In this document: positions 48,351 to 56,261 of the stretch, one piece after another
Position numbering within the stretch: position 1 is the first letter of the stretch
How the letters are laid out: every line of letters begins with the position of its first letter
NCBI GenBank assembly: GCA_964488355.1
Contig: CAZAUJ010000007.1
Coordinates: 68,993-132,992, forward strand
Source of the DNA: Thermoanaerobaculum sp964488355
Lineage (GTDB): Bacteria; Acidobacteriota; Thermoanaerobaculia; Thermoanaerobaculales; Thermoanaerobaculaceae
Length of the DNA: 64,000 nucleotides
Reading direction: 5' to 3'
Position numbers and translations under genes: made by a program
The notes under the pieces: generated by a model
Seen by the model: only the letters and a program-made list of their open reading frames with translations
What the model was told of the DNA's origin: nothing
The model's database searches: none

Positions 48351-49554
48351 GCGCGCGCTCTTGGCGGGCCTGGCCTTAGTTTCTTGCACCACCGCCCCAG
48401 CGCCTCGGGGGCTTTTTCCTGACCCCTTGGAGCCACCGGTGCCTCCGCCGCCCCTTTCCCGCTCGCAAACCAAGGCGGCCAGAGAGGTTGCGGCGCTGCT
48501 GGCGTCAGCGCGGCTGGCGGATGCCTCCCGCAAACTCGAAGCCTTGCCCGCCAGCCACGCGGTGCGGGAGCTCCTCCACCTGGAGCGGGCTTTGGCGGCT
48601 GGCGAAGCCAACCTATGGCCGGCGGTGGCCAGTCTCACCCGTCGTTTTCCCCAATACCGGCCAGCTTGGCGGTTGGCGGTGCTGGTGGCCGAAAGGCAAG
48701 GCTTGTACTTTGAGGCGGCGGAGGCGGCAGGGCAGCTGGCCCAGTTGGCGAGCGGGGAGCCCTGGCAGCGCCGGCGGGATGAGTTGCTGGCGCGGGCGCT
48801 GCGGCAGGCGGAGGAGCGGCTGGTCTCGCTGCTGCAGGCGGGCCAGGCGGGGGAAGCTGCCGACCAAGCCCAGGCGCTCCTGGCCCGCTTTCCCGAAAGG
48901 CGGTCACTGCGGGAGCTGGCGGTGCGGGTGGCGCTAGCTGCTGGCAAGGTGGATCAGGCCAAGCTGTTGGTTTTGCCGCTGCCGGAGGACGAGGCGGGGT
49001 TGGAGATGAAAGCCGAGGTGGCGGCCAGCGAGAAGCGCTGGGAGGTGGCAGTGGCGCTTTTGCAACGCCTTGCGCCTAGCCACCCTGGCCGTTGTTTGAA
49101 GCTGCGACAGGCGGAGGAGCAAGCCCGCTGGCAAAAGGCTTCGCCTCTGGTGCGAGAAGCGAGGGAGAGCGGGCGGCTCACCCGTGCGCAGCTGGCGAGC
49201 CTGTTAATCTTTTACTTCCCGTTGCTGGCAGCCAAAGCGCAGGGTCCCGTGCCGCTGTTCGAGGACCTGGTGGGTGTGCCTCAGCAGGCCGATGTGTTGG
49301 TGGTGGTGCGGGCCGGTCTGCTGGCTGGGGATCCCATTACCCGTCACTTTGCCCCGCGGCGGGCGGTTACCGGCGCGGAGCTGGGTAAGGTCCTGGAGCG
49401 CCTGGTGGTCGTTTTAGAGGTGCCGGGTGTAAAGGTGTGTGACAACAACAGGAGCGTAAACGGTTGCCTTGCCCTCCCTTCCGGTAAGGAGGGGGTGAGC
49501 GGAAACGAGGCGGCTGAGCTGTTTGCCCGACTTTGGGAGCTGGTGCCATGTTGA
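48340..49554 (+). CDS. Putative lipoprotein with helical repeats, unknown function
   Basis: The 404-residue product has a lipobox signal (ALLAGLALVSC, lipidation at C16), then a proline-rich segment (PLEPPVPPPPLSR). Residues 60-300 are TPR-like helices (AWRLAVLVAERQGLYFEAAE, RELAVRVALAAGKVDQAKLL), and the last 100 are a separate part with PITRHFAPRRAVTGAELGKV. It may be an outer-membrane-attached scaffold, but no enzymatic or recognised binding motif is seen. The GTG overlaps hfq by 11 bases and its stop overlaps the Crp/Fnr gene by 7 bases. A ribosome-binding site (GGGGGAGG) sits in hfq. Confidence 0.6.
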   Translation: MRVKRALLAGLALVSCTTAPAPRGLFPDPLEPPVPPPPLSRSQTKAAREVAALLASARLADASRKLEALPASHAVRELLHLERALAAGEANLWPAVASLTRRFPQYRPAWRLAVLVAERQGLYFEAAEAAGQLAQLASGEPWQRRRDELLARALRQAEERLVSLLQAGQAGEAADQAQALLARFPERRSLRELAVRVALAAGKVDQAKLLVLPLPEDEAGLEMKAEVAASEKRWEVAVALLQRLAPSHPGRCLKLRQAEEQARWQKASPLVREARESGRLTRAQLASLLIFYFPLLAAKAQGPVPLFEDLVGVPQQADVLVVVRAGLLAGDPITRHFAPRRAVTGAELGKVLERLVVVLEVPGVKVCDNNRSVNGCLALPSGKEGVSGNEAAELFARLWELVPC

Positions 49555-50225
49555 CGGTGGAGGAACTGCTGGCCAACTCGCCCCTTTTTGCTGGCTTGGG
49601 GCAAGCGGAGCTGACGGCCCTGGCGCGCACCGCCCAGAGGCTGGAATATGACTCCGAGGAGGCCATTTTTCACATGAACTCCCGGGGTGATGGCCTGTAC
49701 CTGCTGGCCTCCGGAAGGGTGAAGGTGGTAGTTCCCTCGCCGGAAGGCAAAGAAATCATTCTGGCAACCCTTGGGCCTGGCGCTTTTTTTGGTGAGCTGG
49801 CGTTGGTGGACGATGAGCCGCGCTCGGCCAGCGTGGTGACCGAACTGCCCTCGGTGGTCTATCGCATTCACCGCAACAATTTTTCGCGGCTGCTGGACGC
49901 CCATCCCAACATCGCCCGAGCGCTTTTGCGTGAGCTGGCCCACAGGCTGCGGCGGGCCAACGCCCACATGGAAAGCCTGCTAACGCTGGATGTTTTTGGG
50001 CGCCTGGCCCGCTACCTGCTGGATTTGGCCCGGGAACACGGCCAGCCCCTGGGCAACGGCTGGATTGCCCTGCGCCGGCCAACGCACCAGGATATTGCCG
50101 CGGCCATCGGCACCTCCAGAGAGACGGTAAGCCGGCTGATGGGCACTTTGACTGCCAAGGGCTTTCTCCAGGAGGGGAAGATGACCTACATCCGCGAGGA
50201 AATGTTGTCGCGGGAGGATTTGTGA
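49548..50225 (+). CDS. Crp/Fnr-family transcriptional regulator
   Basis: The 225-residue protein has an N-terminal cyclic-nucleotide-binding-type barrel (FHMNSRGDGLYLLASGRVKV and FFGELALVDDEPRSASV) and a C-terminal winged helix (PTHQDIAAAIGTSRETVSRL, the DNA-recognition helix). The barrel contains the GELAL-x(4-5)-PRSA cyclic-nucleotide signature of true Crp proteins, including R-S-A, so cAMP or a similar ligand is plausible. It lacks the N-terminal Cys cluster of FNR, so it is not an oxygen sensor of that kind. The ATG at 49548 is inside the lipoprotein stop region. It is in the valS run; whether it regulates this operon is unknown. Confidence 0.87.
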   Translation: MLTVEELLANSPLFAGLGQAELTALARTAQRLEYDSEEAIFHMNSRGDGLYLLASGRVKVVVPSPEGKEIILATLGPGAFFGELALVDDEPRSASVVTELPSVVYRIHRNNFSRLLDAHPNIARALLRELAHRLRRANAHMESLLTLDVFGRLARYLLDLAREHGQPLGNGWIALRRPTHQDIAAAIGTSRETVSRLMGTLTAKGFLQEGKMTYIREEMLSREDL

Positions 50226-50869
50226 AGGAAAAAACCGACGCGGCTTTGCGGGTGGTGGAGGGTGTGGCGCACAGGGCTGCTGGCCAGGTGCGCCTGGCCC
50301 TGCGACCCTACACCATTCCCAACGGCATCACTTTGTTGCGCTTGGTCTTGGTGCCAGCCTTCGCCCTGGCCACGGTCGAGGGTAAGTACCTTTGGGCCGC
50401 GGTGGTATTCGCCTTGGCCGGGCTTTCGGATGCCCTCGACGGGGCCCTGGCGCGGTGGCTTTCGGCCCGCTCGCTGTTGGGAACCTACCTGGACCCCATT
50501 GCCGACAAGGCCCTCTTGGTCACCGCATACATCGTGTTGAGCTGGCCGGGGGAGGGTGTGGTGCACATCCCCCTTTGGCTTACGGTGCTGGCCCTTTCCC
50601 GGGACGTGCTGATTGTTCTGGTGGCCCTCCTCCTGTACCTGGGGGCGGGGATCCGTGAGTTTACCCCCTCCCTTTTGGGCAAGGCCACCACCGTGGTCCA
50701 CATCCTCACTGTGGGCGTGGTGTTGGCGGCGAACCTGGTGCCCATCCCGGAAGTGTGGGTCAGCCTTTGCTGTTACCTGGCTCTGGTGCTGACCGTTCTT
50801 TCCGGGCTGGACTACCTGCGCCGCGCAGCCCGGCAGGTGGAAAAGCTGCACGATGCCCGAGGACAATAG
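50222..50869 (+). CDS. pgsA: CDP-alcohol phosphatidyltransferase (PgsA-like)
   Basis: A 215-residue membrane enzyme, probably making phosphatidylglycerol-phosphate from CDP-diacylglycerol. The family signature is SDALDGALARWLSARSLLGT-YLDPIADK: the D-x2-D-G-x2-A-R-x8-G-x3-D-x3-D core is complete. Three or more further hydrophobic helices follow (VLALSRDVLIVLVALLLYL). Other members make cardiolipin or phosphatidylinositol, so PgsA is the best but not the only assignment. The GTG overlaps the Crp/Fnr stop (GTGA). It is followed by the permease gene with 17-base overlap. Confidence 0.82.
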   Translation: MKEKTDAALRVVEGVAHRAAGQVRLALRPYTIPNGITLLRLVLVPAFALATVEGKYLWAAVVFALAGLSDALDGALARWLSARSLLGTYLDPIADKALLVTAYIVLSWPGEGVVHIPLWLTVLALSRDVLIVLVALLLYLGAGIREFTPSLLGKATTVVHILTVGVVLAANLVPIPEVWVSLCCYLALVLTVLSGLDYLRRAARQVEKLHDARGQ

Positions 50870-52184
50870 AACCACCTTGCGCCTGCTGCTGGTGGTGGGC
50901 TTTGCCAGCCTGCTGGTGGGCGGTGTTTTCGCCTGGTCCAGGCCGCTTTTTCCGCTTTTGATGGGGTTTTTGCTTGCCTATGTGGCCCAAAGCTTGGCCT
51001 CCTGGTTTGCCCACCACCGCCTGCCGCGCATCTTGGCCTTTTTTGTGCTGCTGCTGGTTTTGGCCGCGCTGGCCGCGCTTATGCTGGTGGTGTTCCTGCC
51101 GGCAGTGGTGCACGAGCTTTCCGCCTTGAGCGCCAAGCTTCCCAGCTGGCAGCAACTGGTGCAGGAGCGGCTGCGTCCCTGGGTTGCGGACCTGCAGGCC
51201 CGCTACCCGGAGGCTTTTGCCGCCGTCCAAGAGCGGGTAAGGAGGTTGCTGTCGGAAAAGCTGCCGCAGCTGGCCCCAACCTTGGCCGCGTGGCTGGGTC
51301 AGCTCGTCTTATCTTCCCTTTCCGTGTTGTCGGTGCTGGTGGGCTTGGTGGTGGCGTTGGTGATTGCTGCTTACCTCACCGCCGACTTTCCCAAGTTCGT
51401 AGCCTCGTTGCGCGCCCTGATCCCGCGACCGGTGCTGCCGCTGGTGGAAATCGTGGTCATGGACATCCACCATGTGCTGGTGGCCTTTGCCCGCGGTCAG
51501 CTGTTGGTGGCTTTGGCCTTGGCGGGAATGTACACCCTGGGCCTGTGGTTGGTGGGCGCGCCGCTGGCGCTGGTGGTGGGTCCCCTTGCGGGCCTGTTGT
51601 CCCTCGTGCCCTACTTGGGCCTGGTTTTGGGCGCGGGCGTTGCCATCCTGCTTTCCCTTTTGGAGCATCAGGACCTGCTGCACCCAGCCTTGGCCCTTGC
51701 CGTGTTCGTGGTGGCACAAAACGTGGAAGGTTGGTTGCTCACACCTAAGCTGGTGGGTCGCGGGGTCGGGCTGCACCCGGTGTGGGTGTTGGTGGCGTTG
51801 CTTTTGGGCGGGGAGCTTTTCGGCCTTACCGGTGTGGTGGTGGCTGTGCCGGTGGCGGCAGCAATGCGGGTGGTGCTGCGCCGCGCGGTACGAGCCTGGC
51901 GGGAAAGCAGCCTGTACCAGGGTCTTCCTATCCCGGCGGTGCTGTACACCCGCCCTGAGTGCAGCCTTTGCGAGAAGCTTTCCCCGCACCTGGCGGCGGC
52001 GGCGGAGCTGTACGGCTTGTCGGTAGAAAAGGTCGACGTGTCGCGCGATCCGGCTTTGGAAGCCCGCTTTGGCCAGAGGTTGCCTGTGTTGGTGGTGAAA
52101 GATCAGGAGGTGCTGGCGGCAACGGCCTCGGAGGAGGTTTTGTTTTCCCGCCTGCGTGAGGTCTTGGGAGGTGGCCGTGATTGA
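50853..52184 (+). CDS. AI-2E/PerM-family permease fused to a glutaredoxin-like domain
   Basis: The 443-residue product has an N-terminal AI-2E exporter-type part: a pair of helices (LFPLLMGFLLAYVAQSL), a hydrophilic coiled region, then helices ending in VGPLAGLLSLVPYLGLVLGAG and LLGGELFGLTGVVVAVPVAA. From residue 355 it carries a thioredoxin-fold domain: AVLYTRPECSLCEKL with C370-x-x-C373, and RLPVLVVKDQEV with the cis-proline, resembling DUF836/glutaredoxin-like proteins. A fusion of these two is unusual. It would place a dithiol domain on the membrane protein's C-terminal side. The function is unknown; redox control of transport or repair of a thiol are possibilities only. Confidence 0.8.
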   Translation: MPEDNRTTLRLLLVVGFASLLVGGVFAWSRPLFPLLMGFLLAYVAQSLASWFAHHRLPRILAFFVLLLVLAALAALMLVVFLPAVVHELSALSAKLPSWQQLVQERLRPWVADLQARYPEAFAAVQERVRRLLSEKLPQLAPTLAAWLGQLVLSSLSVLSVLVGLVVALVIAAYLTADFPKFVASLRALIPRPVLPLVEIVVMDIHHVLVAFARGQLLVALALAGMYTLGLWLVGAPLALVVGPLAGLLSLVPYLGLVLGAGVAILLSLLEHQDLLHPALALAVFVVAQNVEGWLLTPKLVGRGVGLHPVWVLVALLLGGELFGLTGVVVAVPVAAAMRVVLRRAVRAWRESSLYQGLPIPAVLYTRPECSLCEKLSPHLAAAAELYGLSVEKVDVSRDPALEARFGQRLPVLVVKDQEVLAATASEEVLFSRLREVLGGGRD

Positions 52185-53496
52185 GCGCAGAAAACTCCTA
52201 GGTGCCAGTTACGCCGCGCGCTTGCAGGAGCCGGAAACTTACCGCCGGCGCCGCCGCAAGCTCGCCGAGGCTATCGGCCCCGCAGGTGTGGCGGTGCTTT
52301 TGGGTGTGCGCGATGACCGCAGCTTTGGTGACGTGGGCACCCTGCGACAGGAAGCCAGCTTTTTTTACCTTTCGGGGGTAGAGCTGGCCAATGCCGCCAT
52401 GCTCATCGCGCAGGAGGTGGACGAGCTGTTTCTGCCAGCCCGTAAGCCCTCCCTGGAGGCTTGGACCGGTCCACGCTTGGAGCCGGGGGAGGAGGCCGCC
52501 GAGCTGCTCGGCTTTGACGCCGTAAGGTGCTACCAGAACAGCGAGAAGGTGGTGGAGGCGCGGGTGCGCCCAGTGCCCGGCTTTGAGGATCGCCTGGCCT
52601 CCCTTTTGGCTTCGGGTAAGGAGCTGTGGGTGCCCCTTCCTCCGCCCGCTGCCTCTGGCCCGGTCACGGCCGAGTTGGAACTGGTCACTCGCGTGCGGGC
52701 TCGTCTCCCCAGCTTGAGCGTGAGGGACTTGAGTCCTCTCCTTTGCCACATGCGCCTCCGCAAAGACGAAGGGGAGCTGGAGCTGCTGCGCCAGGCGGTG
52801 AGCATCACCGCCGAAGGTCTGCGGGCGGCGGCTGCAGCCCTCGCCCCCGGGGTGAGCGAGGCCAGCCTGGAGGGTGTTGCCTACGCCGCCTTCCGCCGGC
52901 TTGGGGCAGAGGGCTGGGCTTTTCCTCCCATCGTGGGCTCGGGCTTTGCCGGTTGCGTGCTGCACTACGACCAAAACGTGGGGGTCTGTGCCGAAGGGGA
53001 GCTAGTGGTGGTGGACATGGGCGCACGCTACGGCTACTACTGCGGTGATCTTACCCGCACCTTTCCCACTTCCGGCCAGTTCAGCCCGCGGCAAGCGGAG
53101 CTTTACGATGCCGTGCTGACCGCCTACGAAGCAGCGCGGGCACACCTGCGCCCGGGAAGCACGCTGGCTGAGGCGCGCCACGCTGCGTATGCCAGCTTGG
53201 CCGCCTCAGGTGTTTTGGGCGACAGGGGCAAGCCCCTGTCCGAGTTTTTCATCCATGGCATCGGCCACTTCCTGGGCTTGGAAACCCACGACGTGGGGGG
53301 CGACAGCCAGCCCCTGGAGCCGGGGATGGTGGTGACGTTGGAACCGGGCGTGTACCTTCTCGAGGAGGGCACGGGCATCCGCATTGAGGACGACTACCTC
53401 ATCACCGAAGAGGGCGCCACGTGCCTGACGCCTCCTTGGTTGCCTCGCGACCGTCCTGGGGTCGAAGCGCTTGTGGCGGCGGGCGGCCACTCCTAG
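52177..53496 (+). CDS. M24 metallopeptidase (Xaa-Pro aminopeptidase-like)
   Basis: Cleaves N-terminal Xaa-Pro bonds in the cytoplasm. The 439-residue product has an N-terminal creatinase-like domain (RRRRKLAEAIGPAGVAVLLG, ASFFYLSGVE) and a C-terminal pita-bread domain with the five metal ligands visible in VVDMGARYGYYCGDLTRTF (two Asp), HGIGHFLGLETHD (His), MVVTLEPGVY (Glu) and GIRIEDDYLI (Glu). The length is close to the standard AMP-P type. The GTG at 52177 follows GGGAGG by 5 nt. It is the last gene of the valS run; the -10 element of nadA lies across its stop codon. Confidence 0.9.
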   Translation: MIERRKLLGASYAARLQEPETYRRRRRKLAEAIGPAGVAVLLGVRDDRSFGDVGTLRQEASFFYLSGVELANAAMLIAQEVDELFLPARKPSLEAWTGPRLEPGEEAAELLGFDAVRCYQNSEKVVEARVRPVPGFEDRLASLLASGKELWVPLPPPAASGPVTAELELVTRVRARLPSLSVRDLSPLLCHMRLRKDEGELELLRQAVSITAEGLRAAAAALAPGVSEASLEGVAYAAFRRLGAEGWAFPPIVGSGFAGCVLHYDQNVGVCAEGELVVVDMGARYGYYCGDLTRTFPTSGQFSPRQAELYDAVLTAYEAARAHLRPGSTLAEARHAAYASLAASGVLGDRGKPLSEFFIHGIGHFLGLETHDVGGDSQPLEPGMVVTLEPGVYLLEEGTGIRIEDDYLITEEGATCLTPPWLPRDRPGVEALVAAGGHS

Positions 53497-53499
53497 AAT
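53494..53499 (+). promoter_or_regulatory. -10 element (TAGAAT) of nadA, overlapping the M24 peptidase stop codon
   Basis: TAGAAT begins with the TAG stop of the preceding gene. A start near 53506 is predicted, so nadA has its own promoter but could also be read through from the valS operon. Confidence 0.5.
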
Positions 53500-53518
53500 G
53501 GCGGCCGGGGTGGCGACC

Positions 53519-54490
53519 ATGGCTGAGGCTCACACCCTGCCGGAGGACCTGCCGCAGGCGATTAGGGAACTGGCGACAAAGCACGGGGCCCTGCTCCTGG
53601 CCCACTACTATCAGCAGCCGGAAATTCAGGATCTGGCCGACTTTGTGGGGGACTCCTTGGAGCTGGCGCGCTTTGCCCAGAAGGCGCAAGCTCCGGTCAT
53701 CGTTTTTTGCGGGGTGCGCTTCATGGCGGAAACCGCCAAGATCTTGAACCCCGCTTCGCAGGTTTGGTTGCCGGATTTGGAGGCGGGCTGCTCTCTGGAG
53801 GAATCCTGCCCGCCGGAGGCCTTCGCTGCTTGGCGAGCCCAATATCCCGACGCCATTGCCGTCACCTACATTAACTGCTCAGCGGCAGTTAAGGCCCTTT
53901 CGGACGTGATCGTCACCTCTTCCTCGGCGGAAACCATACTCGCCAAGCTCCCGAAGGACAAGCCAATCCTCTTTGCTCCGGATCGACACCTGGGCAGCTA
54001 CTTGGCCAAGAAAACCGGCCGAGACCTCATCCTCTGGCCAGGAACCTGCGTGGTGCACGAGCAGTTTTCCTTGGAGGCCCTGGTGCGTTTAAAAGTGGCC
54101 CACCCTGAGGCGTTGGTGGCCGCCCACCCGGAGTGCCCGGAAAACATCCTGGCGATGGCGGACCACGTGGGCTCCACCTCCTCCATCCTTCGCTTCGTGC
54201 AAAGCTCGCCCGCTCGGGAGTTCATCATTGCCACCGAGCCGGGCATTATCCACCAAATGACCAAGCTGGCCCCGGAAAAAACCTTCATCTCTCTGCCGGG
54301 AGCTTCCGGCGAGTGCGGGTGCAACACCTGCCCGTACATGAAGCGCAACACCTTGGAAAACCTCTACCAGTGCCTGCTTTCGGGCGGCCCGCGCATGGAG
54401 CTGCCGGAAGAGCTGATGGCCAAGGCCCTGGTACCACTGCAACGCATGCTGGAGCTGGCGAGGCCTTCGCCACCCCGCAGCGGCGACTAG
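53519..54490 (+). CDS. nadA: Quinolinate synthase
   Basis: Condenses iminoaspartate with dihydroxyacetone phosphate to quinolinate in de novo NAD synthesis, using a [4Fe-4S] cluster. The 323-residue protein has the three cluster cysteines in FCGVRFMAETAK, AHPECPENI and CGCNTCPYMKRN, and the substrate loops AHYYQQPEIQDLAD and VTYINCSAAVKA. The ATG at 53519 gives the normal N-terminus (MAEAHTLPED); a GTG at 53510 is possible. No NadB or NadC is nearby. The stop is 21 bases before the convergent CstA gene, the longest convergent gap in this part. Confidence 0.93.
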   Translation: MAEAHTLPEDLPQAIRELATKHGALLLAHYYQQPEIQDLADFVGDSLELARFAQKAQAPVIVFCGVRFMAETAKILNPASQVWLPDLEAGCSLEESCPPEAFAAWRAQYPDAIAVTYINCSAAVKALSDVIVTSSSAETILAKLPKDKPILFAPDRHLGSYLAKKTGRDLILWPGTCVVHEQFSLEALVRLKVAHPEALVAAHPECPENILAMADHVGSTSSILRFVQSSPAREFIIATEPGIIHQMTKLAPEKTFISLPGASGECGCNTCPYMKRNTLENLYQCLLSGGPRMELPEELMAKALVPLQRMLELARPSPPRSGD

Positions 54491-54511
54491 CCTCGTTGGG
54501 TACGCCCCGGC

Positions 54512-56182
54512 CTAGCGGCTATCCCCCGCTGGCTCGCCCGCCAGCTCGGCTCGGCTTACGGCAGACCGGCGCAGGAAAACCCTCCCCGCTTCCCAAGCCA
54601 TAGCCAAACCCAAGGCCACCAACACCAGGGCGGTGGCTGCCAGGCCAGTTTGCCCCTTGGGCAAGTAGCTGGAAACTAGCTGGTAGATGAGCGCCGCTTC
54701 GGTGGTGAGCAGCATGAAGACGGCGCCCCAAAGGGTGTAGCCCGTGGGCCTGCCCCGCGCCAGCAGGTAGGCGGTGGTCACCAAAAGCGCCAGCGCACCT
54801 ACCAGTTGGTTGGCAGCGCCAAAGGCGGGCCAGATGCCCTGCCATGCATTACCCGAGGCCATCCAGGCGGCCAGGCTCAAGCCGATGGTGGTGGCCAGGA
54901 ACCGGTTACGCAGGATGCCCAGTTGTGGCGGGGCGTTCTCGCTCAGGATGTAGCGGGCAATGCGCGTGGAGGTGTCTAGGGTGGTGAGGATAAAGGCGTT
55001 GAGCATGAGGATGCCAAAGGCCACGCCAAAGCTCAGGGGCACTCCCAGGGCAGCTACTGCCCGTCCGAAGCCCTTGCCAAAGGCAATGTTGGTGCTGCTG
55101 GTGAGGAGCTCCTGGAACACGAAGCCGGAAAAGCCCGCGGGTGCCGTGCGCCAGTACAACGCCCCAGCCATGAGCAGGATGACCAACAAGGCCAGAGCAC
55201 CCTCCGCCAGCATGCCGCCGTAGGCGATGAGTCGCCCATCGCTTTCCCGCCGCAGCTGCTTGGCGGTGGTGCCCGAGGCCACCAGAGAGTGGAAGCCGGA
55301 AAAGGCGCCGCACGCCACGGTGATGAACAGCATGGGCCAGAGGGGTCCTCCGCTGGAAGCCCAAGAGATCACCGCTGGCCCGTTGAGGGTTGGACGCAGG
55401 GCCAAGAGTCCCAGGTAGCCTCCCACCATACCCACGAGCAGGATGTACATGGAGAGGTAGTCCCGCGGCTGCAGCAGCACCCACACCGGCAGGGTGGCGG
55501 CCACGAAGCTGTAAACGAAGGTTGCTACCAGCCAAACGGGGTACGGGGCGGAGACGGGCAGCTGGTCGCCCAGAAGGATGAGGCCTGCCAGCGCCAAAAG
55601 GGCCCATGCAGTCGCCAACCACACCTTGACCTGCCGGCGGTAAACCGCCCAACCGAACAGCATGGCCAAAACCAGCAAGCCCACAGTGGGCACCACAATC
55701 CTGGGTTCCTCCGCTAACGTCTTGGCCGTGAGCACGGCGAAAACCGCCTGCACCAGCACTAGCGCTACCCACGCGAAGGCGGCAAATAGCCAACGGGCGG
55801 TGGGGGAGATGACGCGCTCGGCAACTTCCGTGACCGAAACCCCGCGGCTGCGCAGGGAGGTCATCAGCGCCCCGTAGTCGTGCACGCCGCCCAAAAACAC
55901 CGCTCCCAGCAGCACCCATAGGAGTGCCGGCAGCCATCCAAAGAGCGAGTAGGCCAAGATCGGCCCAACGATAGGCCCCGCGCCGGCGATGGAGGAAAAG
56001 TGATGGCCGAACAGCACCGCCGGGTGGGTGGGCACGTAATCCCGCCCATCCTGGTGGCTCACCGCCGGGGTGGGCCCCCTATCGTCGGGTTGAAATAGCT
56101 GCCGATCCAAGCGCCGCCCGTAGACGCGGTAGGCGAGGAAAAACCAAGCCAAGCCGGCAACAGCCACCAGCAACGCGCTCAT
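54512..56182 (-). CDS. CstA-family carbon-starvation/pyruvate transporter
   Basis: A 556-residue inner-membrane protein with some 16 hydrophobic segments. The family block YVPTHPAVLFGHHFSSIAGA plus GPIVGPILAY is near residue 60, followed by LLGAVFLGGVHDYGALMTSL and the C-terminal AFILTTLDTSTRIARYIL. CstA and BtsT (YjiY) homologues take up pyruvate or peptides under carbon starvation. Which substrate is used here is not evident. The ATG at 56182 follows a TAGACT -10 element by 8 nt, so the leader is at most about 2 nt. The promoter is divergent from hutH. Confidence 0.88.
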   Translation of the reverse strand: MSALLVAVAGLAWFFLAYRVYGRRLDRQLFQPDDRGPTPAVSHQDGRDYVPTHPAVLFGHHFSSIAGAGPIVGPILAYSLFGWLPALLWVLLGAVFLGGVHDYGALMTSLRSRGVSVTEVAERVISPTARWLFAAFAWVALVLVQAVFAVLTAKTLAEEPRIVVPTVGLLVLAMLFGWAVYRRQVKVWLATAWALLALAGLILLGDQLPVSAPYPVWLVATFVYSFVAATLPVWVLLQPRDYLSMYILLVGMVGGYLGLLALRPTLNGPAVISWASSGGPLWPMLFITVACGAFSGFHSLVASGTTAKQLRRESDGRLIAYGGMLAEGALALLVILLMAGALYWRTAPAGFSGFVFQELLTSSTNIAFGKGFGRAVAALGVPLSFGVAFGILMLNAFILTTLDTSTRIARYILSENAPPQLGILRNRFLATTIGLSLAAWMASGNAWQGIWPAFGAANQLVGALALLVTTAYLLARGRPTGYTLWGAVFMLLTTEAALIYQLVSSYLPKGQTGLAATALVLVALGLAMAWEAGRVFLRRSAVSRAELAGEPAGDSR

Positions 56183-56190
56183 GGCTTCAA

Positions 56191-56238
56191 AGTCTACCCT
56201 TGGATGCACCCGAGGGCAAGGAAGGCCTTTGCTATGCT
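56191..56238. promoter_or_regulatory. Divergent promoter pair: TAGACT for cstA (minus) and TATGCT for hutH (plus)
   Basis: On the minus strand TAGACT (56196-56191) is 8 nt from the cstA ATG. On the plus strand TATGCT (56233-56238) predicts a start near 56245 and a short leader with GGAGG before the hutH GTG at 56262. The 79-bp gap therefore serves both genes. Confidence 0.5.
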
Positions 56239-56261
56239 GGCCGGCGGAGGTGGCTGGGGAC

